Assembly (NCBI GenBank): GCA_965218775.1 | Contig: CBDCLS010000003.1 | Location: 930,001-994,000, forward strand | Direction: 5' to 3' | From: CAUZIZ01 sp965218775 | Lineage (GTDB): Bacteria > Acidobacteriota > UBA6911 > RPQK01 > JAJDTT01 | DNA: 64,000 nucleotides | In this document: positions 41,990 through 50,579 of the stretch, in pieces | How positions within the stretch are numbered: position 1 is the stretch's first letter | How the letters are laid out: each line of letters begins with the position of its first letter | Position numbers and translations under genes: made by a program | Notes under the pieces: generated by a model | Database searches by the model: none | Told to the model about the DNA's origin: nothing | The model's input: the letters and a program-made list of their open reading frames with translations, nothing else

Positions 41990-43445
41990 GCGAGCCCCCC
42001 GTCAGTCTCCGCGCCAGGTCGGGACCTCGCTCGCCGGCTTCTCCCACGCCGCTGAGACGCCTTTCCAGGCCCTGGAAGAAGTAGGTCAGCTTGTGATGAT
42101 CCAGTCCCAGCAGGGTGAGCATGCAAGCGTGCAGGTCATTGACATGAATCTTGTCGTCGACGGCGACGAAGCCCAGGTCGTCGGTGGCTCCGATCGCCTG
42201 GCCGCCCTGGATACCCCCTCCGGCCATCCAGGCGCTGAAGCCAAAAGGGTTGTGATCGCGGCCATCCTTACCCTGCATCACGGGAGTACGGCCGAACTCT
42301 CCCACCGAGACTACGAGCGTGCTTTCCAACATTCCTCGCTGTTTGAGGTCCTCGAGCAGGGCGGCGATGGGCTGGTCTGCCTTCCAGGAGTTCTTGAGGT
42401 GGTTCTTGTCACACTCGCCGTGGGCGTCCCAACCATCGCTGTAGAGTTGAACGAAGCGCACCCCTCGCTCTACCATGCGGCGCGCGAGCAGGCACATGCT
42501 ACCGAACTTCTGGGTCTTCTCTTCCTCGATTCCGTACATTTTCTTGAGGTGCTGGGGCTCTTGGGAAAGGTCGATCAACTCGGGCGCCGCCATCTGCATG
42601 CGGAAGGCCAATTCGTAGTTCTCGATCCGAGCCTCCAGGCGGCTGTCCCCAGGACGAGATTGGAGATGATCTCGGTTCCAGTTCTTGACTCGGTCCAGGA
42701 GTGCCCGCTGCCGCTGCGGGCCGATCTGGGTAGGCGGACTCAGGTTCTGGAAGGGCTTCCCCTCCGTGTTGATCAGCGTTCCCTGGTAGATGGCCGGCAA
42801 GAATCCAGTCCCGAAAAGGGAGGTGCTGGAGCGGAGGACGTCGTCCGTCATCACGATATAGGAGGGTAGGTTGTCGGTTTCACTCCCGAGCCCGTAGAGG
42901 ACCCAGGAACCCATGCTGGGGCCACCTAGAAGGAGGGTGCCCGTGTTCAGATAGGTCAGAGCAGGACCATGGATGAACGACTCATGGTAACAGGATCGCA
43001 GAATGGCCAGATCGTCGGCATGTCCGGCCAGGTGCTCGAAGAGATCTGAAATCTCGATACCGGACTGCCCCCGCTTCTTGAAGGTGCGACGGCTGGCCAT
43101 CAGTTTGGACTCATAGGGGTGAATCTGTGCCAGCTCCAGATCGGTTCGGAAGCTGGGAGGAAGAGGTTGTCCGTGATATTTCTCCAAGGCCGGCTTGGGG
43201 TCGAAGCTGTCCACTTGGCTCAGGCCCCCCTGCATGAAGATGAATATCACGCTCTTGGCCTCGGCCGGGAAGTGGGGTGGCCTGGGGGCCAGAGGGTTCG
43301 CCAGGGATCTGCCAGCGGCACCCATCAGAGGCTCGTTCTGGAGTAGGTTCCCCAGTGCCAGCGACCCGAATCCGAACGAGGAAGTCCTCAAGAAGTCGCG
43401 TCTGGAGCTGACCTTGAGTTGTCCCCGGCAAGACGTGTGCTTCAT
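41973..43445 (-). CDS. DUF1501 family protein (Tat-exported, phosphatase-superfamily fold)
   Basis: 490 residues from ATG 43445; GAGG lies 4-8 bases upstream and a GTG two codons earlier is an alternative. The start SSRRDFLRTSSFGFGSLALG is a twin-arginine signal. The DUF1501 body includes AKSVIFIFMQGGLSQVDSFD near residue 64, SYIVMTDDVL, the VQLYSDGWDAHGE segment near residue 333 and VVSVGEFGRTPVMQGKDGRD near 388, all marks of this sulfatase-like family. It follows the DUF1549/1553 gene by a few bases, the pairing seen throughout Planctomycetes, Verrucomicrobia and Solibacteres. The biochemical role is unproven; polysaccharide degradation is often suggested. Confidence 0.9.
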   Translation of the reverse strand: MKHTSCRGQLKVSSRRDFLRTSSFGFGSLALGNLLQNEPLMGAAGRSLANPLAPRPPHFPAEAKSVIFIFMQGGLSQVDSFDPKPALEKYHGQPLPPSFRTDLELAQIHPYESKLMASRRTFKKRGQSGIEISDLFEHLAGHADDLAILRSCYHESFIHGPALTYLNTGTLLLGGPSMGSWVLYGLGSETDNLPSYIVMTDDVLRSSTSLFGTGFLPAIYQGTLINTEGKPFQNLSPPTQIGPQRQRALLDRVKNWNRDHLQSRPGDSRLEARIENYELAFRMQMAAPELIDLSQEPQHLKKMYGIEEEKTQKFGSMCLLARRMVERGVRFVQLYSDGWDAHGECDKNHLKNSWKADQPIAALLEDLKQRGMLESTLVVSVGEFGRTPVMQGKDGRDHNPFGFSAWMAGGGIQGGQAIGATDDLGFVAVDDKIHVNDLHACMLTLLGLDHHKLTYFFQGLERRLSGVGEAGERGPDLARRLTGGSLAIPA

Positions 43446-43452
43446 CTTCACC

Positions 43453-46134
43453 TCAATCCACGAAGAGGAACTCGTTCAAATTGAAAACCGCCAGGCAAAG
43501 CTCAGTCAAGCCTTGAGCCTGTGCCCGATCGATGCTCGCGAGCTCGCTTGGACTCCCCTTCGGCAATTCGCTCCAACCCTCCCCATCGGCGCTGGCGATG
43601 GCCTTCAGAGACTCACGTACTTCGTCGGCGTCAGGTTTGCGACCGAGGGCCGCCTCCCAGGCCTTGTGCACCCATTTCTGGGGGTCGTCTCCGCCCTCCC
43701 GTATCAGTCGGCCTGCAAAAATCAAAGCCTGCCGGAAGACGGCCTGGTTGTTCATCAGCCAGAGAGATTGTGGTGCCACCGTAGTCACGGAACGCTCCGG
43801 ACAACTCACAGCCGGGTCCGGGGTATCGAATTTCTGGAACATGGGGAAGACGAAGTTTCTCCGTGACAGGATGTAGATCCCCCGGCGGGTGTGCTCTGCC
43901 GGGTCGGCGGGTACGGTCCAGGCCCACTTGAGCCGAAATCCCATCAACTCATTCTCTGACAGGGGGGGAACCACCGGACGCCCATACATCTTCACATTCA
44001 AGTTCCCGGCGATCGAGTGGATGCTGTCCCACAGCGTTTCCGCTTCCAGGCGTCTGCGATTGGCGCGCCATAGATAGGCATTATCCGGGTCGGATAGTGC
44101 GTTTTCCTGGCGATGGAAGCGACTGGTCATGCGGTAGGTGGAGGACTGAAGGATGAGCCGGTGCATCGACTTGAGGCTCCAACCCTGGCGAATGAACTCG
44201 GTGGCCAACCAGTCCAGGAGTTGGGGATGCGAAGGGAGTTGTCCCTGACTTCCAAAATCGTTCGGGGTCGAGACAATCCCCCTGCCGAAATGCCATTGCC
44301 AGAGGCGGTTGACCATGACTCGGGCGGTCAGCGGGTGGTCGGGCCGCGTCAGCCAAAGGGCCAGTTTCTCGCGGTAGCGTGGACCGTAGGGGCTTTCCTC
44401 GTCGAAGTTCATTCCGTTTGCCAGGCTGGAAGGCAGGCCAGGTCCCACCTTTTCACGGGCTCGATCCAGATCGCCCCTTTCCAGAACCCTGACCTCGGGA
44501 ATCAACTCGGTCTGGATATGACCCAGGACCGTAGCCGAGGGGTTGTCATAGAAGCCGTCGAAGCGCACGTTGTGGGAATTGTCCACGAGTGGCAGATCCA
44601 AGACCTTCTCGGCGATGGCCATCATCAGTTGCGCCCGCTCCTCCTTCTCCTCCGGAGTCAGGTGATCTGCCACTTTGAAGGTCTTGTTGGGGATGAGCTT
44701 GGTCAGCGCTTCCTCCAGGGGAGCGGCCAGTTCCTTCTGCTCTTCTGTTCGCTCTGCCTCGGGTACCTCATAGGCCCTGACGACCTCGGGAGGAAACTCG
44801 GTCTTTTTGGCCGCGGTGAGGCGCTTCTCGACCCTCGCCTGGAACATCTCGTGTGCCCGCCGCCGCTCGTCCAGGGCGATGTACTTGGGGTAGTACTCGT
44901 TGCGGTGGAACATGCTCATTTCGGTGACGACCGGAATCGTGACTGGCTGAGAGGGTGCGAAGATGGCCTGCATCCGGTAGTAGTCCTGCTGCGAGACGGG
45001 ATCGAACTTGTGGTCGTGACAGCGCGCGCATCCCAGGGTGAGACCCATGAAGGCCGAGCCGGTGGTGTCCACCCAATCAGTCAAACGCTCATAGCGAAGT
45101 TTGGGCGCGTCCAAGGTAGATTCACCGATAGCAGGTCCGAATCCAAAGAGGCTGGTCCCTACTCTTGCCTCCATGTGTTCGACCTTCTCGGGTGGGATTC
45201 CATAGCTGGTTTCGTAGAGATCCAGGTTATCGGGCCAGAGCTCGTCGGCGGCGATCTGCTCCTGGACAAACCGGTCGTAGGGCTTGTCCTCATTGAAGGA
45301 CTTGATCACGTAGTCCCGATAGCGCCAAGCATTGGGATAGTACTCGTCCGTCTCGAAGCCTCCGCTGTCGGCGTAGCGGACGGTGTCCAGCCAGTGCCGA
45401 GCCCAGCGCTCACCGTATTGTGGCGAATCGAGCAGGCGGTCGACGAGGTTGGAGTAGGCTTGAGGAGAGGTGTCCTCGATGAACTTTTGGACCTCTTCGG
45501 GTGTAGGCGGAAGACCGATCAGATCGACATGGACCCTTCGTGCCAGCTCTAGTTTGCCAGCCTCGGGAGCTGGCAGCAGGTTCTCTGCCTGCAGCCGAGC
45601 GAAGACGAAACTGTCGACGGGGTTTCGAACCCGAGTGGCGTATCTATCGTTCTCAGGGACAGGGGGCCGTTGTGGTTTGCGAAAGGACCACCAGGCCGAA
45701 TCCATCCTGTTTGCCACTGCTGAGGAATCAGGCCAGGAGGCTCCCTGGTCGACCCAATCTTTGAGAACTCCAAGATCTGTATCTGTCAGCCGGGTTTCAC
45801 CCGGTGGCATTTTGAGGTCTCCTAGGTGTGTGAGTGCCTGGTACAGAAGGCTTGAGTCAGAATCGCCAGGGACGAGCGCAGGTCCTCGGTCGCCTCCTTT
45901 GAGGAGAGATTCGCGGGTGCGCAGATCCAATCCGGCCATCTGAGTCGCACCGTGACAAGTCCAGCAATTCTGTTCAAGAATGCTCAGGGCCCGATCGTTC
46001 AAGCTGGATGAGCTATCAGAAGTCGATTTCTTGGGGGCTGCCGAAAGCGCGGCCAAAAGGAGGGTCGAGAGGAGTAACACGAAAGACGCTCTACACCAAC
46101 TGTGAAAGGGTCCGTTTATGAAAGGTTTCTTCAC
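43453..46134 (-). CDS. PSCyt1-DUF1549-DUF1553 exported cytochrome protein
   Basis: 893 residues. GTG start, signal peptide (SFVLLLSTLLLAALSAA), then a cytochrome-c-like heme site CWTCH at residues 57-61 with the axial Met presumably in LKMPPGETRL near residue 111. The DUF1549 part follows (FVFARLQAENLLPAPEAGKL, RVHVDLIGLPPTPEEVQKFI and RWARHWLDTVRYADSGGFET, about residues 172-270), then DUF1553 (ARVMVNRLWQWHFGRGIVST to NNQAVFRQALIFAGRLIREG, about 600-830). These three-domain proteins are always beside DUF1501 partners and are typical of the phyla suggested for this window. Function unknown; a redox step in exported polysaccharide breakdown is a common hypothesis. Confidence 0.92.
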   Translation of the reverse strand: MKKPFINGPFHSWCRASFVLLLSTLLLAALSAAPKKSTSDSSSSLNDRALSILEQNCWTCHGATQMAGLDLRTRESLLKGGDRGPALVPGDSDSSLLYQALTHLGDLKMPPGETRLTDTDLGVLKDWVDQGASWPDSSAVANRMDSAWWSFRKPQRPPVPENDRYATRVRNPVDSFVFARLQAENLLPAPEAGKLELARRVHVDLIGLPPTPEEVQKFIEDTSPQAYSNLVDRLLDSPQYGERWARHWLDTVRYADSGGFETDEYYPNAWRYRDYVIKSFNEDKPYDRFVQEQIAADELWPDNLDLYETSYGIPPEKVEHMEARVGTSLFGFGPAIGESTLDAPKLRYERLTDWVDTTGSAFMGLTLGCARCHDHKFDPVSQQDYYRMQAIFAPSQPVTIPVVTEMSMFHRNEYYPKYIALDERRRAHEMFQARVEKRLTAAKKTEFPPEVVRAYEVPEAERTEEQKELAAPLEEALTKLIPNKTFKVADHLTPEEKEERAQLMMAIAEKVLDLPLVDNSHNVRFDGFYDNPSATVLGHIQTELIPEVRVLERGDLDRAREKVGPGLPSSLANGMNFDEESPYGPRYREKLALWLTRPDHPLTARVMVNRLWQWHFGRGIVSTPNDFGSQGQLPSHPQLLDWLATEFIRQGWSLKSMHRLILQSSTYRMTSRFHRQENALSDPDNAYLWRANRRRLEAETLWDSIHSIAGNLNVKMYGRPVVPPLSENELMGFRLKWAWTVPADPAEHTRRGIYILSRRNFVFPMFQKFDTPDPAVSCPERSVTTVAPQSLWLMNNQAVFRQALIFAGRLIREGGDDPQKWVHKAWEAALGRKPDADEVRESLKAIASADGEGWSELPKGSPSELASIDRAQAQGLTELCLAVFNLNEFLFVD

Positions 46135-46342
46135 GACTGCGGCACCGAGCGTACTGTGGTCAGGGTAGTGGTCGGAGAAAGAGTTGTCAATGTTGTCAAT
46201 GTCGTCTCGACCCGTGCCTTTGCCCTTCCGTCAAACCAATCGTCTCGCCTATTTCCGACCCGGAGTGAATCTGGGAGGGTGGGTCTGAGCGCTTGGTGCA
46301 ACCAGCAGATGAGGTCAGTGGGAGGGCCAGGGAGAGAGGAAG

Positions 46343-47416
46343 TCAGTCAACGAGGTTGAGACTGTGCACCTTTAGTAGGCAGGTCACTTCCACGCCGATG
46401 GCAAGCTCGAGATCAGCAGCAGCCTCAGGGGTCACGACAGCCCAGAGGATTTGGCCCACGTCCACTGCGACGAATACGTCTCCAGATACCTGGATGAGTT
46501 GGCGTACCCGCCCGGTCAGATGATTCCTGGAGCTCAGGTCCTTCACATCCCTGCGGCTGAGGACCACTGCTCCCGGGGAGAACTGGATGAAGAGGGGCCT
46601 GTGCTGGGGCAGTTGGCCTGATGGAAGCTGAAGCCTGTGCTTGCCGAGGCGAGCGACGGAGAGTCCATCTGATTGCTCGATCTCCTCGACGCGGAGCAGG
46701 TTAACGGGTCCAGCCGAGTCGGTCCAGCCCAGGGGTTCCGGACGGGTCAACACTTCCTCCGGCGTACCATCTGCCAACAGCCGTCCGTTGTCGATCAGGG
46801 CGACCCAGTCGGCAACCCGTCGTACCTCAACCTGAGCGTGGGTCACGAAGAGTGTGGGAATGTGCCACTCGGCCACGACCCGCTCCAGGTAGGCGAGAAC
46901 CCTGGCCTTGAGGGGTGCATCCAGCGAAGCCAAGGGTTCGTCCATCAGCAGCAACTCGGGACCACTGAGGAGGGCTCGACCCAGACCAACGCGCTGTCGC
47001 TCCCCACCAGAGAGGCTTTCAGGATAACGCTCTAGCAGGCCAGCGATTTCGAGAACTTCGACCACGCGTTCGAAATCGAGTGTGCGGCGCTTGTGCCTTC
47101 TCCAGTGCTCACCGTAACGCAGATTGGACTCGACCGTCAGGTGGGGAAAGAGTAGAGAATCCTGAAAGACCACCCCTACATTCCGGGCCTCGGGTGGAAG
47201 GCACTGACCCGCCGCCGTGTCCAGGAGGGTCTGACCCGCGACGCAGATCCTGCCCTGGCGCGGACTCGTCAGGCCAGCGATCATCGAAAGGATGCTGGTC
47301 TTCCCACTTCCAGAAGGACCAAATAGAGCTGCAAAATGAGCTTCGAGGTTCAGTCGTAGGTCCAAGGCGAACCCACCAGGGTAGCGGTGCTGGCACTCGA
47401 ACTCCAAAAGACTCAT
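46343..47416 (-). CDS. modC: Molybdate ABC transporter ATP-binding protein
   Basis: 357 residues. Walker A GPSGSGKTSILSMIAG near residue 36, the ABC signature LSGGERQRVGLGRALLSGPE near residue 128, Walker B LLLMDEPLASLD, and the switch histidine in LFVTHAQVEV. The C-terminal 120 residues are a molbindin/TOBE oxyanion-sensing domain (FSPGAVVLSRRDVKDLSSRN, GDVFVAVDVGQILWAVVTPE), which separates ModC from other ABC ATPases. It powers import through ModB and follows modB by 33 bases in a modABC operon. Confidence 0.94.
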   Translation of the reverse strand: MSLLEFECQHRYPGGFALDLRLNLEAHFAALFGPSGSGKTSILSMIAGLTSPRQGRICVAGQTLLDTAAGQCLPPEARNVGVVFQDSLLFPHLTVESNLRYGEHWRRHKRRTLDFERVVEVLEIAGLLERYPESLSGGERQRVGLGRALLSGPELLLMDEPLASLDAPLKARVLAYLERVVAEWHIPTLFVTHAQVEVRRVADWVALIDNGRLLADGTPEEVLTRPEPLGWTDSAGPVNLLRVEEIEQSDGLSVARLGKHRLQLPSGQLPQHRPLFIQFSPGAVVLSRRDVKDLSSRNHLTGRVRQLIQVSGDVFVAVDVGQILWAVVTPEAAADLELAIGVEVTCLLKVHSLNLVD

Positions 47417-47449
47417 TTTCTGGGTAATCTCCCGGACAACACTCGAGCT

Positions 47450-48151
47450 CTAACGCTGCAGCACCGCTTGGCGGCGTTCGAGCAGTTCACTGACCCCCAG
47501 GGCCAGACAGGCCAGCAGGATCGACAACAAAACCAGCCGCCAAGCCTGATCCATTCCTTCCGCCCGGTTGGCCAAGGAGAAAACGGCTAGAGGCATGGTC
47601 CGAGTCTGACCACTGATGTTACCGGCCACCATGATGGTCGCACCGAACTCTCCCAGGCTGCGAGCGAAAGCCAGCAACCAGCCCGCAACGAGGCCACGTT
47701 TGGCCAGAGGCAGGGTGATCGTGAAGAACGCGGTGAGCGGCCCCGCTCCCAGGCTGCGAGCGGCTGATTCGAGGCGAGGGTCCGTCTGCTGAAAAGCCAA
47801 GCGGATCGCTCGAACCATCAAGGGAAAACTGACAACCGCAGCCGCCAGAACCGCTCCGGTCCAGGTAAACACGATCCTGACTCCGAACCACGAAGCAAGG
47901 AGGCTACCAACCGGGCCCCGGGGAGAAAAGCAGATCAACAAAAGGTACCCGGTCACGACCGGTGGCATTACCAGGGGCAGGTTGACCAACGCATCCACCA
48001 TCCACTTTACCGGCGAGCGGCTGCGTGCCAGCCAGTAAGCGGTCAGCACCGCGATCGGAAGTCCCGCCGAGGCAGCGCTGAGGGCTACCTGAAAACTCAA
48101 GCTCAGAGCCGACCATTCCTCGGCGGTCAAGAAGGGGTTAGGAGGTGTCAT
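47450..48151 (-). CDS. modB: Molybdate ABC transporter permease
   Basis: 233 residues with five to six membrane helices. The permease loop ESAARSLGAGPLTAFFTITL followed by PLAKRGLVAGWLLAFARSLG is the EAA motif that docks on the ATPase. The start overlaps the modA stop (ATGA, 48148-48151), giving coupled translation. Early sequence (EWSALSLSFQVALSAASAGL) and SLGEFGATIMVAGNISGQTR are typical of ModB and distinguish it from sulfate permease CysT. Confidence 0.94.
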   Translation of the reverse strand: MTPPNPFLTAEEWSALSLSFQVALSAASAGLPIAVLTAYWLARSRSPVKWMVDALVNLPLVMPPVVTGYLLLICFSPRGPVGSLLASWFGVRIVFTWTGAVLAAAVVSFPLMVRAIRLAFQQTDPRLESAARSLGAGPLTAFFTITLPLAKRGLVAGWLLAFARSLGEFGATIMVAGNISGQTRTMPLAVFSLANRAEGMDQAWRLVLLSILLACLALGVSELLERRQAVLQR

Positions 48152-48945
48152 GGGGAGCCTGCCCCTGGAGGACGAATCGTGAAGCCGAACCTTTTGAAGA
48201 CGGCGCCGGCAGCAGCGGACTGAAGGTGTCGGAAGAGCGGTTTTGCGCCAGCTCTGCTCTGAGCTGCCTTCAACAATACCAACGGATAGATGATGGGATC
48301 ATAGGATCCCAGGGGGACATCGAAAAGGACTCTGACACCTGCGCTGATGGCGGCATCGGTGGCGTAGACGATCCCGGCTTCTGCCGCACCCTGTTCTACG
48401 TACGCCAGCGCCTGGCGAACGTCCGCCCCAGCCACGACCTTCGTCTCGAGCGTCGACCAAAGGCCAAGGTTAACCAGCGCCTGCCGGGCATAGATCCCTG
48501 CCGGGACGGCGCTGGGATCGGCCAACGCAAGATGCTCAAAGGGTAGCCCTGCCAGCTCCCCCATCGTCGTCACTCCTAATTTGGATTCGGCCTGGACGAT
48601 AACCACCAGACGGTTCCCCAACAGATCTGCGCGATCAGCAACCAGACCCACCTTTTCCAGGGCTTCGACCCACTCGACATTCGCCGAAAGGAAAACGCTT
48701 GCCTCAGCACCGTGGATGATTTGCTGGGCCAGGGCCGAGGAAGAGGCAAAACTGGTTAGCACTCGGGTCTCGTTCTCTGCCTGAAAAGTCTGGCTCAGAT
48801 TTTCCACTGCGTCGGTGGTGCTGGCGGCCGCGAACAACAGGACGGTTTGGGGCGACGGGTTCCCACAGCCGGCAGCGATCAGGAATGCCCAGAGCAGGAG
48901 CAGAGGAAGACTGTTCGAATTCGCGCCTCTGGATGCTCTTTTCAT
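48148..48945 (-). CDS. modA: Molybdate-binding periplasmic protein (lipoprotein)
   Basis: 265 residues from ATG 48945; the longer upstream frame covers repeat C and has no signal. A lipoprotein signal follows (LPLLLLWAFLIAAGCGNPSP, lipid cysteine at about residue 27). The binding site segments are LFAAASTTDAVENLSQTFQA (the FAAAS oxyanion loop), FASSSALAQQI, and YVEQGAAEAGIVYATDA. It captures molybdate or tungstate for ModBC. First gene of modABC; no ModE-type palindrome was recognised upstream, and the 200 bases ahead contain repeat C. Confidence 0.93.
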   Translation of the reverse strand: MKRASRGANSNSLPLLLLWAFLIAAGCGNPSPQTVLLFAAASTTDAVENLSQTFQAENETRVLTSFASSSALAQQIIHGAEASVFLSANVEWVEALEKVGLVADRADLLGNRLVVIVQAESKLGVTTMGELAGLPFEHLALADPSAVPAGIYARQALVNLGLWSTLETKVVAGADVRQALAYVEQGAAEAGIVYATDAAISAGVRVLFDVPLGSYDPIIYPLVLLKAAQSRAGAKPLFRHLQSAAAGAVFKRFGFTIRPPGAGSP

Positions 48946-49070
48946 GGATCTGTTGGATAGTACAACAACTTGGACTTTCGTACGCTCACAGGTGCGGAGC
49001 CGCGCTCGATTATTCGGGGGGAACTTCAGTGTCGAGGACGGGGAGATTGTGCTGCTGACCGTCCGGCGTA

Positions 49071-49150
49071 GCGGTGGGCTCCAGGCCGCCGTCCGAACCA
49101 GAGGCTCGGAAGAATAAGACTTCGGCCTGGAGGCCAAAGCTACGTTCGCC
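49071..49150. repeat. Intergenic repeat family C, copy 2
   Basis: GCGGTGGGCTCCAGGCCGCC followed by GAGGCTCGGAAGAATAAGAC and TTCGGCCTGGAGGCCAAAGC. It parallels 4003-4080 with small insertions. The GGCCTGGAGGCC part is itself nearly palindromic. Confidence 0.7.
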
Positions 49151-49200
49151 AAGGAAGTTTCAGCTTAATGGAGGTTGGAACATGCTAAGGTGCAGATCAA

Positions 49201-50541
49201 ATGCTTGGACTCATCTTGGCCCTGTGCTGGATGCTGATGCCGCTGCTGTGTGCGGAGGGACTTGGTGGTATCTCGGGCGAGCCGTACTGGCCGCAGTGGC
49301 GCGGACCTCTGGGCACGGGCGTGGCCCCCACGGCAGATCCGCCCGTTGAGTGGAGCGAGGACAAGAACATACGCTGGAAGAGAGCGCTGCCGGGCCTCGG
49401 GCATTCCACGCCGATCATCTGGGGTGATCGCATCTTCTTGACTACGGCAATTCCCCTCGGCGAGCCGCTGGACCCCAGACACGACAATGCTCCTGGCTCA
49501 CACAGTAATCTGCCGGTGACGCGCAGACACAAGTTTGTGGTGCTTGCCATCAATCGCAGCGACGGGAGCATTCGCTGGCAGCGAGCGGTACATTCCGAGC
49601 TTCCGCACGAGGGTGGACATTACACCGGGAGCCTGGCGTCCGCTTCATCGGTCACTGATGGCGAGCGGCTTCTGGCCTTCTTCGGTTCGCGTGGGATCTA
49701 CTGCCTGGACCTGGACGGGAAGCTGCAGTGGAAGAAGAACCTGGGAGCGATGCGAACCAAACATGGTCATGGAGAAGGTAGCTCGCCGGTACTCCACGAT
49801 GGGACCCTGGTCATCAACTGGGACCACGAAGGCCAGTCCTTCGTGATGGCGCTCGACAAGCGAACCGGAAGACAGCGCTGGAAGATCGCTCGTGACGAAG
49901 TCACCTCGTGGGCTTCTCCCACTAGCGTCGTGCAAGATGGCACTCCGCAGATCATCATCGCTGGAACCGATCGCGTACGCGGCTACGATCTGGCGAACGG
50001 AAGCGTTATCTGGGAATGCGGGGGGCTCTCAGACAACATCGTTGCCACACCAGTAGCCGGCGAGGGTATGGTGTTCGTCGGCAGCAGCTACGATAAGCGG
50101 GTTCTGTTGGCCATTGGTCTTGCTGGAGCCAAAGGGGACATCACCGGAACAAAGCATGTTGTATGGTCGCGGTTGCGCCGGACGCCCTACGTTCCATCGC
50201 CGCTGCTCTATGGAGGGTCGCTCTACTTCCTCGCTCACTACCAGGGGGTTCTGTCACGAGTCGTTGCCAAGACCGGCAAGGATAGTCCCGGGCCCCTTCG
50301 GCTAGAAGGTATAGGCAACGTCTATGCCTCTCCAGTGGGAGGGGCGAATCGCGTCTACGTTACCGACCGCAGCGGGACAACGCTCGTAATCAGTCACGAT
50401 GACAGACCCAGAGTCCTGGCGCGCAACCGGCTGCAGGACAGCTTCAACGCCTCTGCCGCGCTAGTGGGTCGCGAGCTCTACCTGCGAGGCGAAAAGAACC
50501 TCTATTCGATCAGGGAGACATCGAGCAGGCCCCGAAAGTAG
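49201..50541 (+). CDS. Exported PQQ-binding-like beta-propeller protein
   Basis: 446 residues with a signal peptide (MLGLILALCWMLMPLLCAEG) and AAGGTG before the ATG. The mature start YWPQWRGPLGTGVAPTADPP is the exported PQQ-like propeller hallmark also seen at 2670-3980. Repeated blades follow (IYCLDLDGKLQWKKNLGA, ALDKRTGRQRWKIA, VRGYDLANGSVIWECGGL, VYVTDRSGTTLVIS). HGHGEGSSPVLHDGTLVINW near residue 185 is conserved in this group. No dehydrogenase motif was recognised; a binding role is likely. It precedes the M61 peptidase gene by 38 bases, probably in one operon. Confidence 0.88.
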   Translation: MLGLILALCWMLMPLLCAEGLGGISGEPYWPQWRGPLGTGVAPTADPPVEWSEDKNIRWKRALPGLGHSTPIIWGDRIFLTTAIPLGEPLDPRHDNAPGSHSNLPVTRRHKFVVLAINRSDGSIRWQRAVHSELPHEGGHYTGSLASASSVTDGERLLAFFGSRGIYCLDLDGKLQWKKNLGAMRTKHGHGEGSSPVLHDGTLVINWDHEGQSFVMALDKRTGRQRWKIARDEVTSWASPTSVVQDGTPQIIIAGTDRVRGYDLANGSVIWECGGLSDNIVATPVAGEGMVFVGSSYDKRVLLAIGLAGAKGDITGTKHVVWSRLRRTPYVPSPLLYGGSLYFLAHYQGVLSRVVAKTGKDSPGPLRLEGIGNVYASPVGGANRVYVTDRSGTTLVISHDDRPRVLARNRLQDSFNASAALVGRELYLRGEKNLYSIRETSSRPRK

Positions 50542-50579
50542 GTAACCATCCCCGTTTCCCGCAACAGAGGAATCAGCAT

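Noticed and set aside
44113..45552. 479-codon plus-strand open frame
   Set aside because: Antisense shadow of the DUF1549/DUF1553 gene; no ribosome binding site or family resemblance, while the minus strand is a clear protein.
46180..46205. Tandem GTTGTCAAT units ahead of the cytochrome gene
   Set aside because: Only two short units; too little to call a repeat or binding site.
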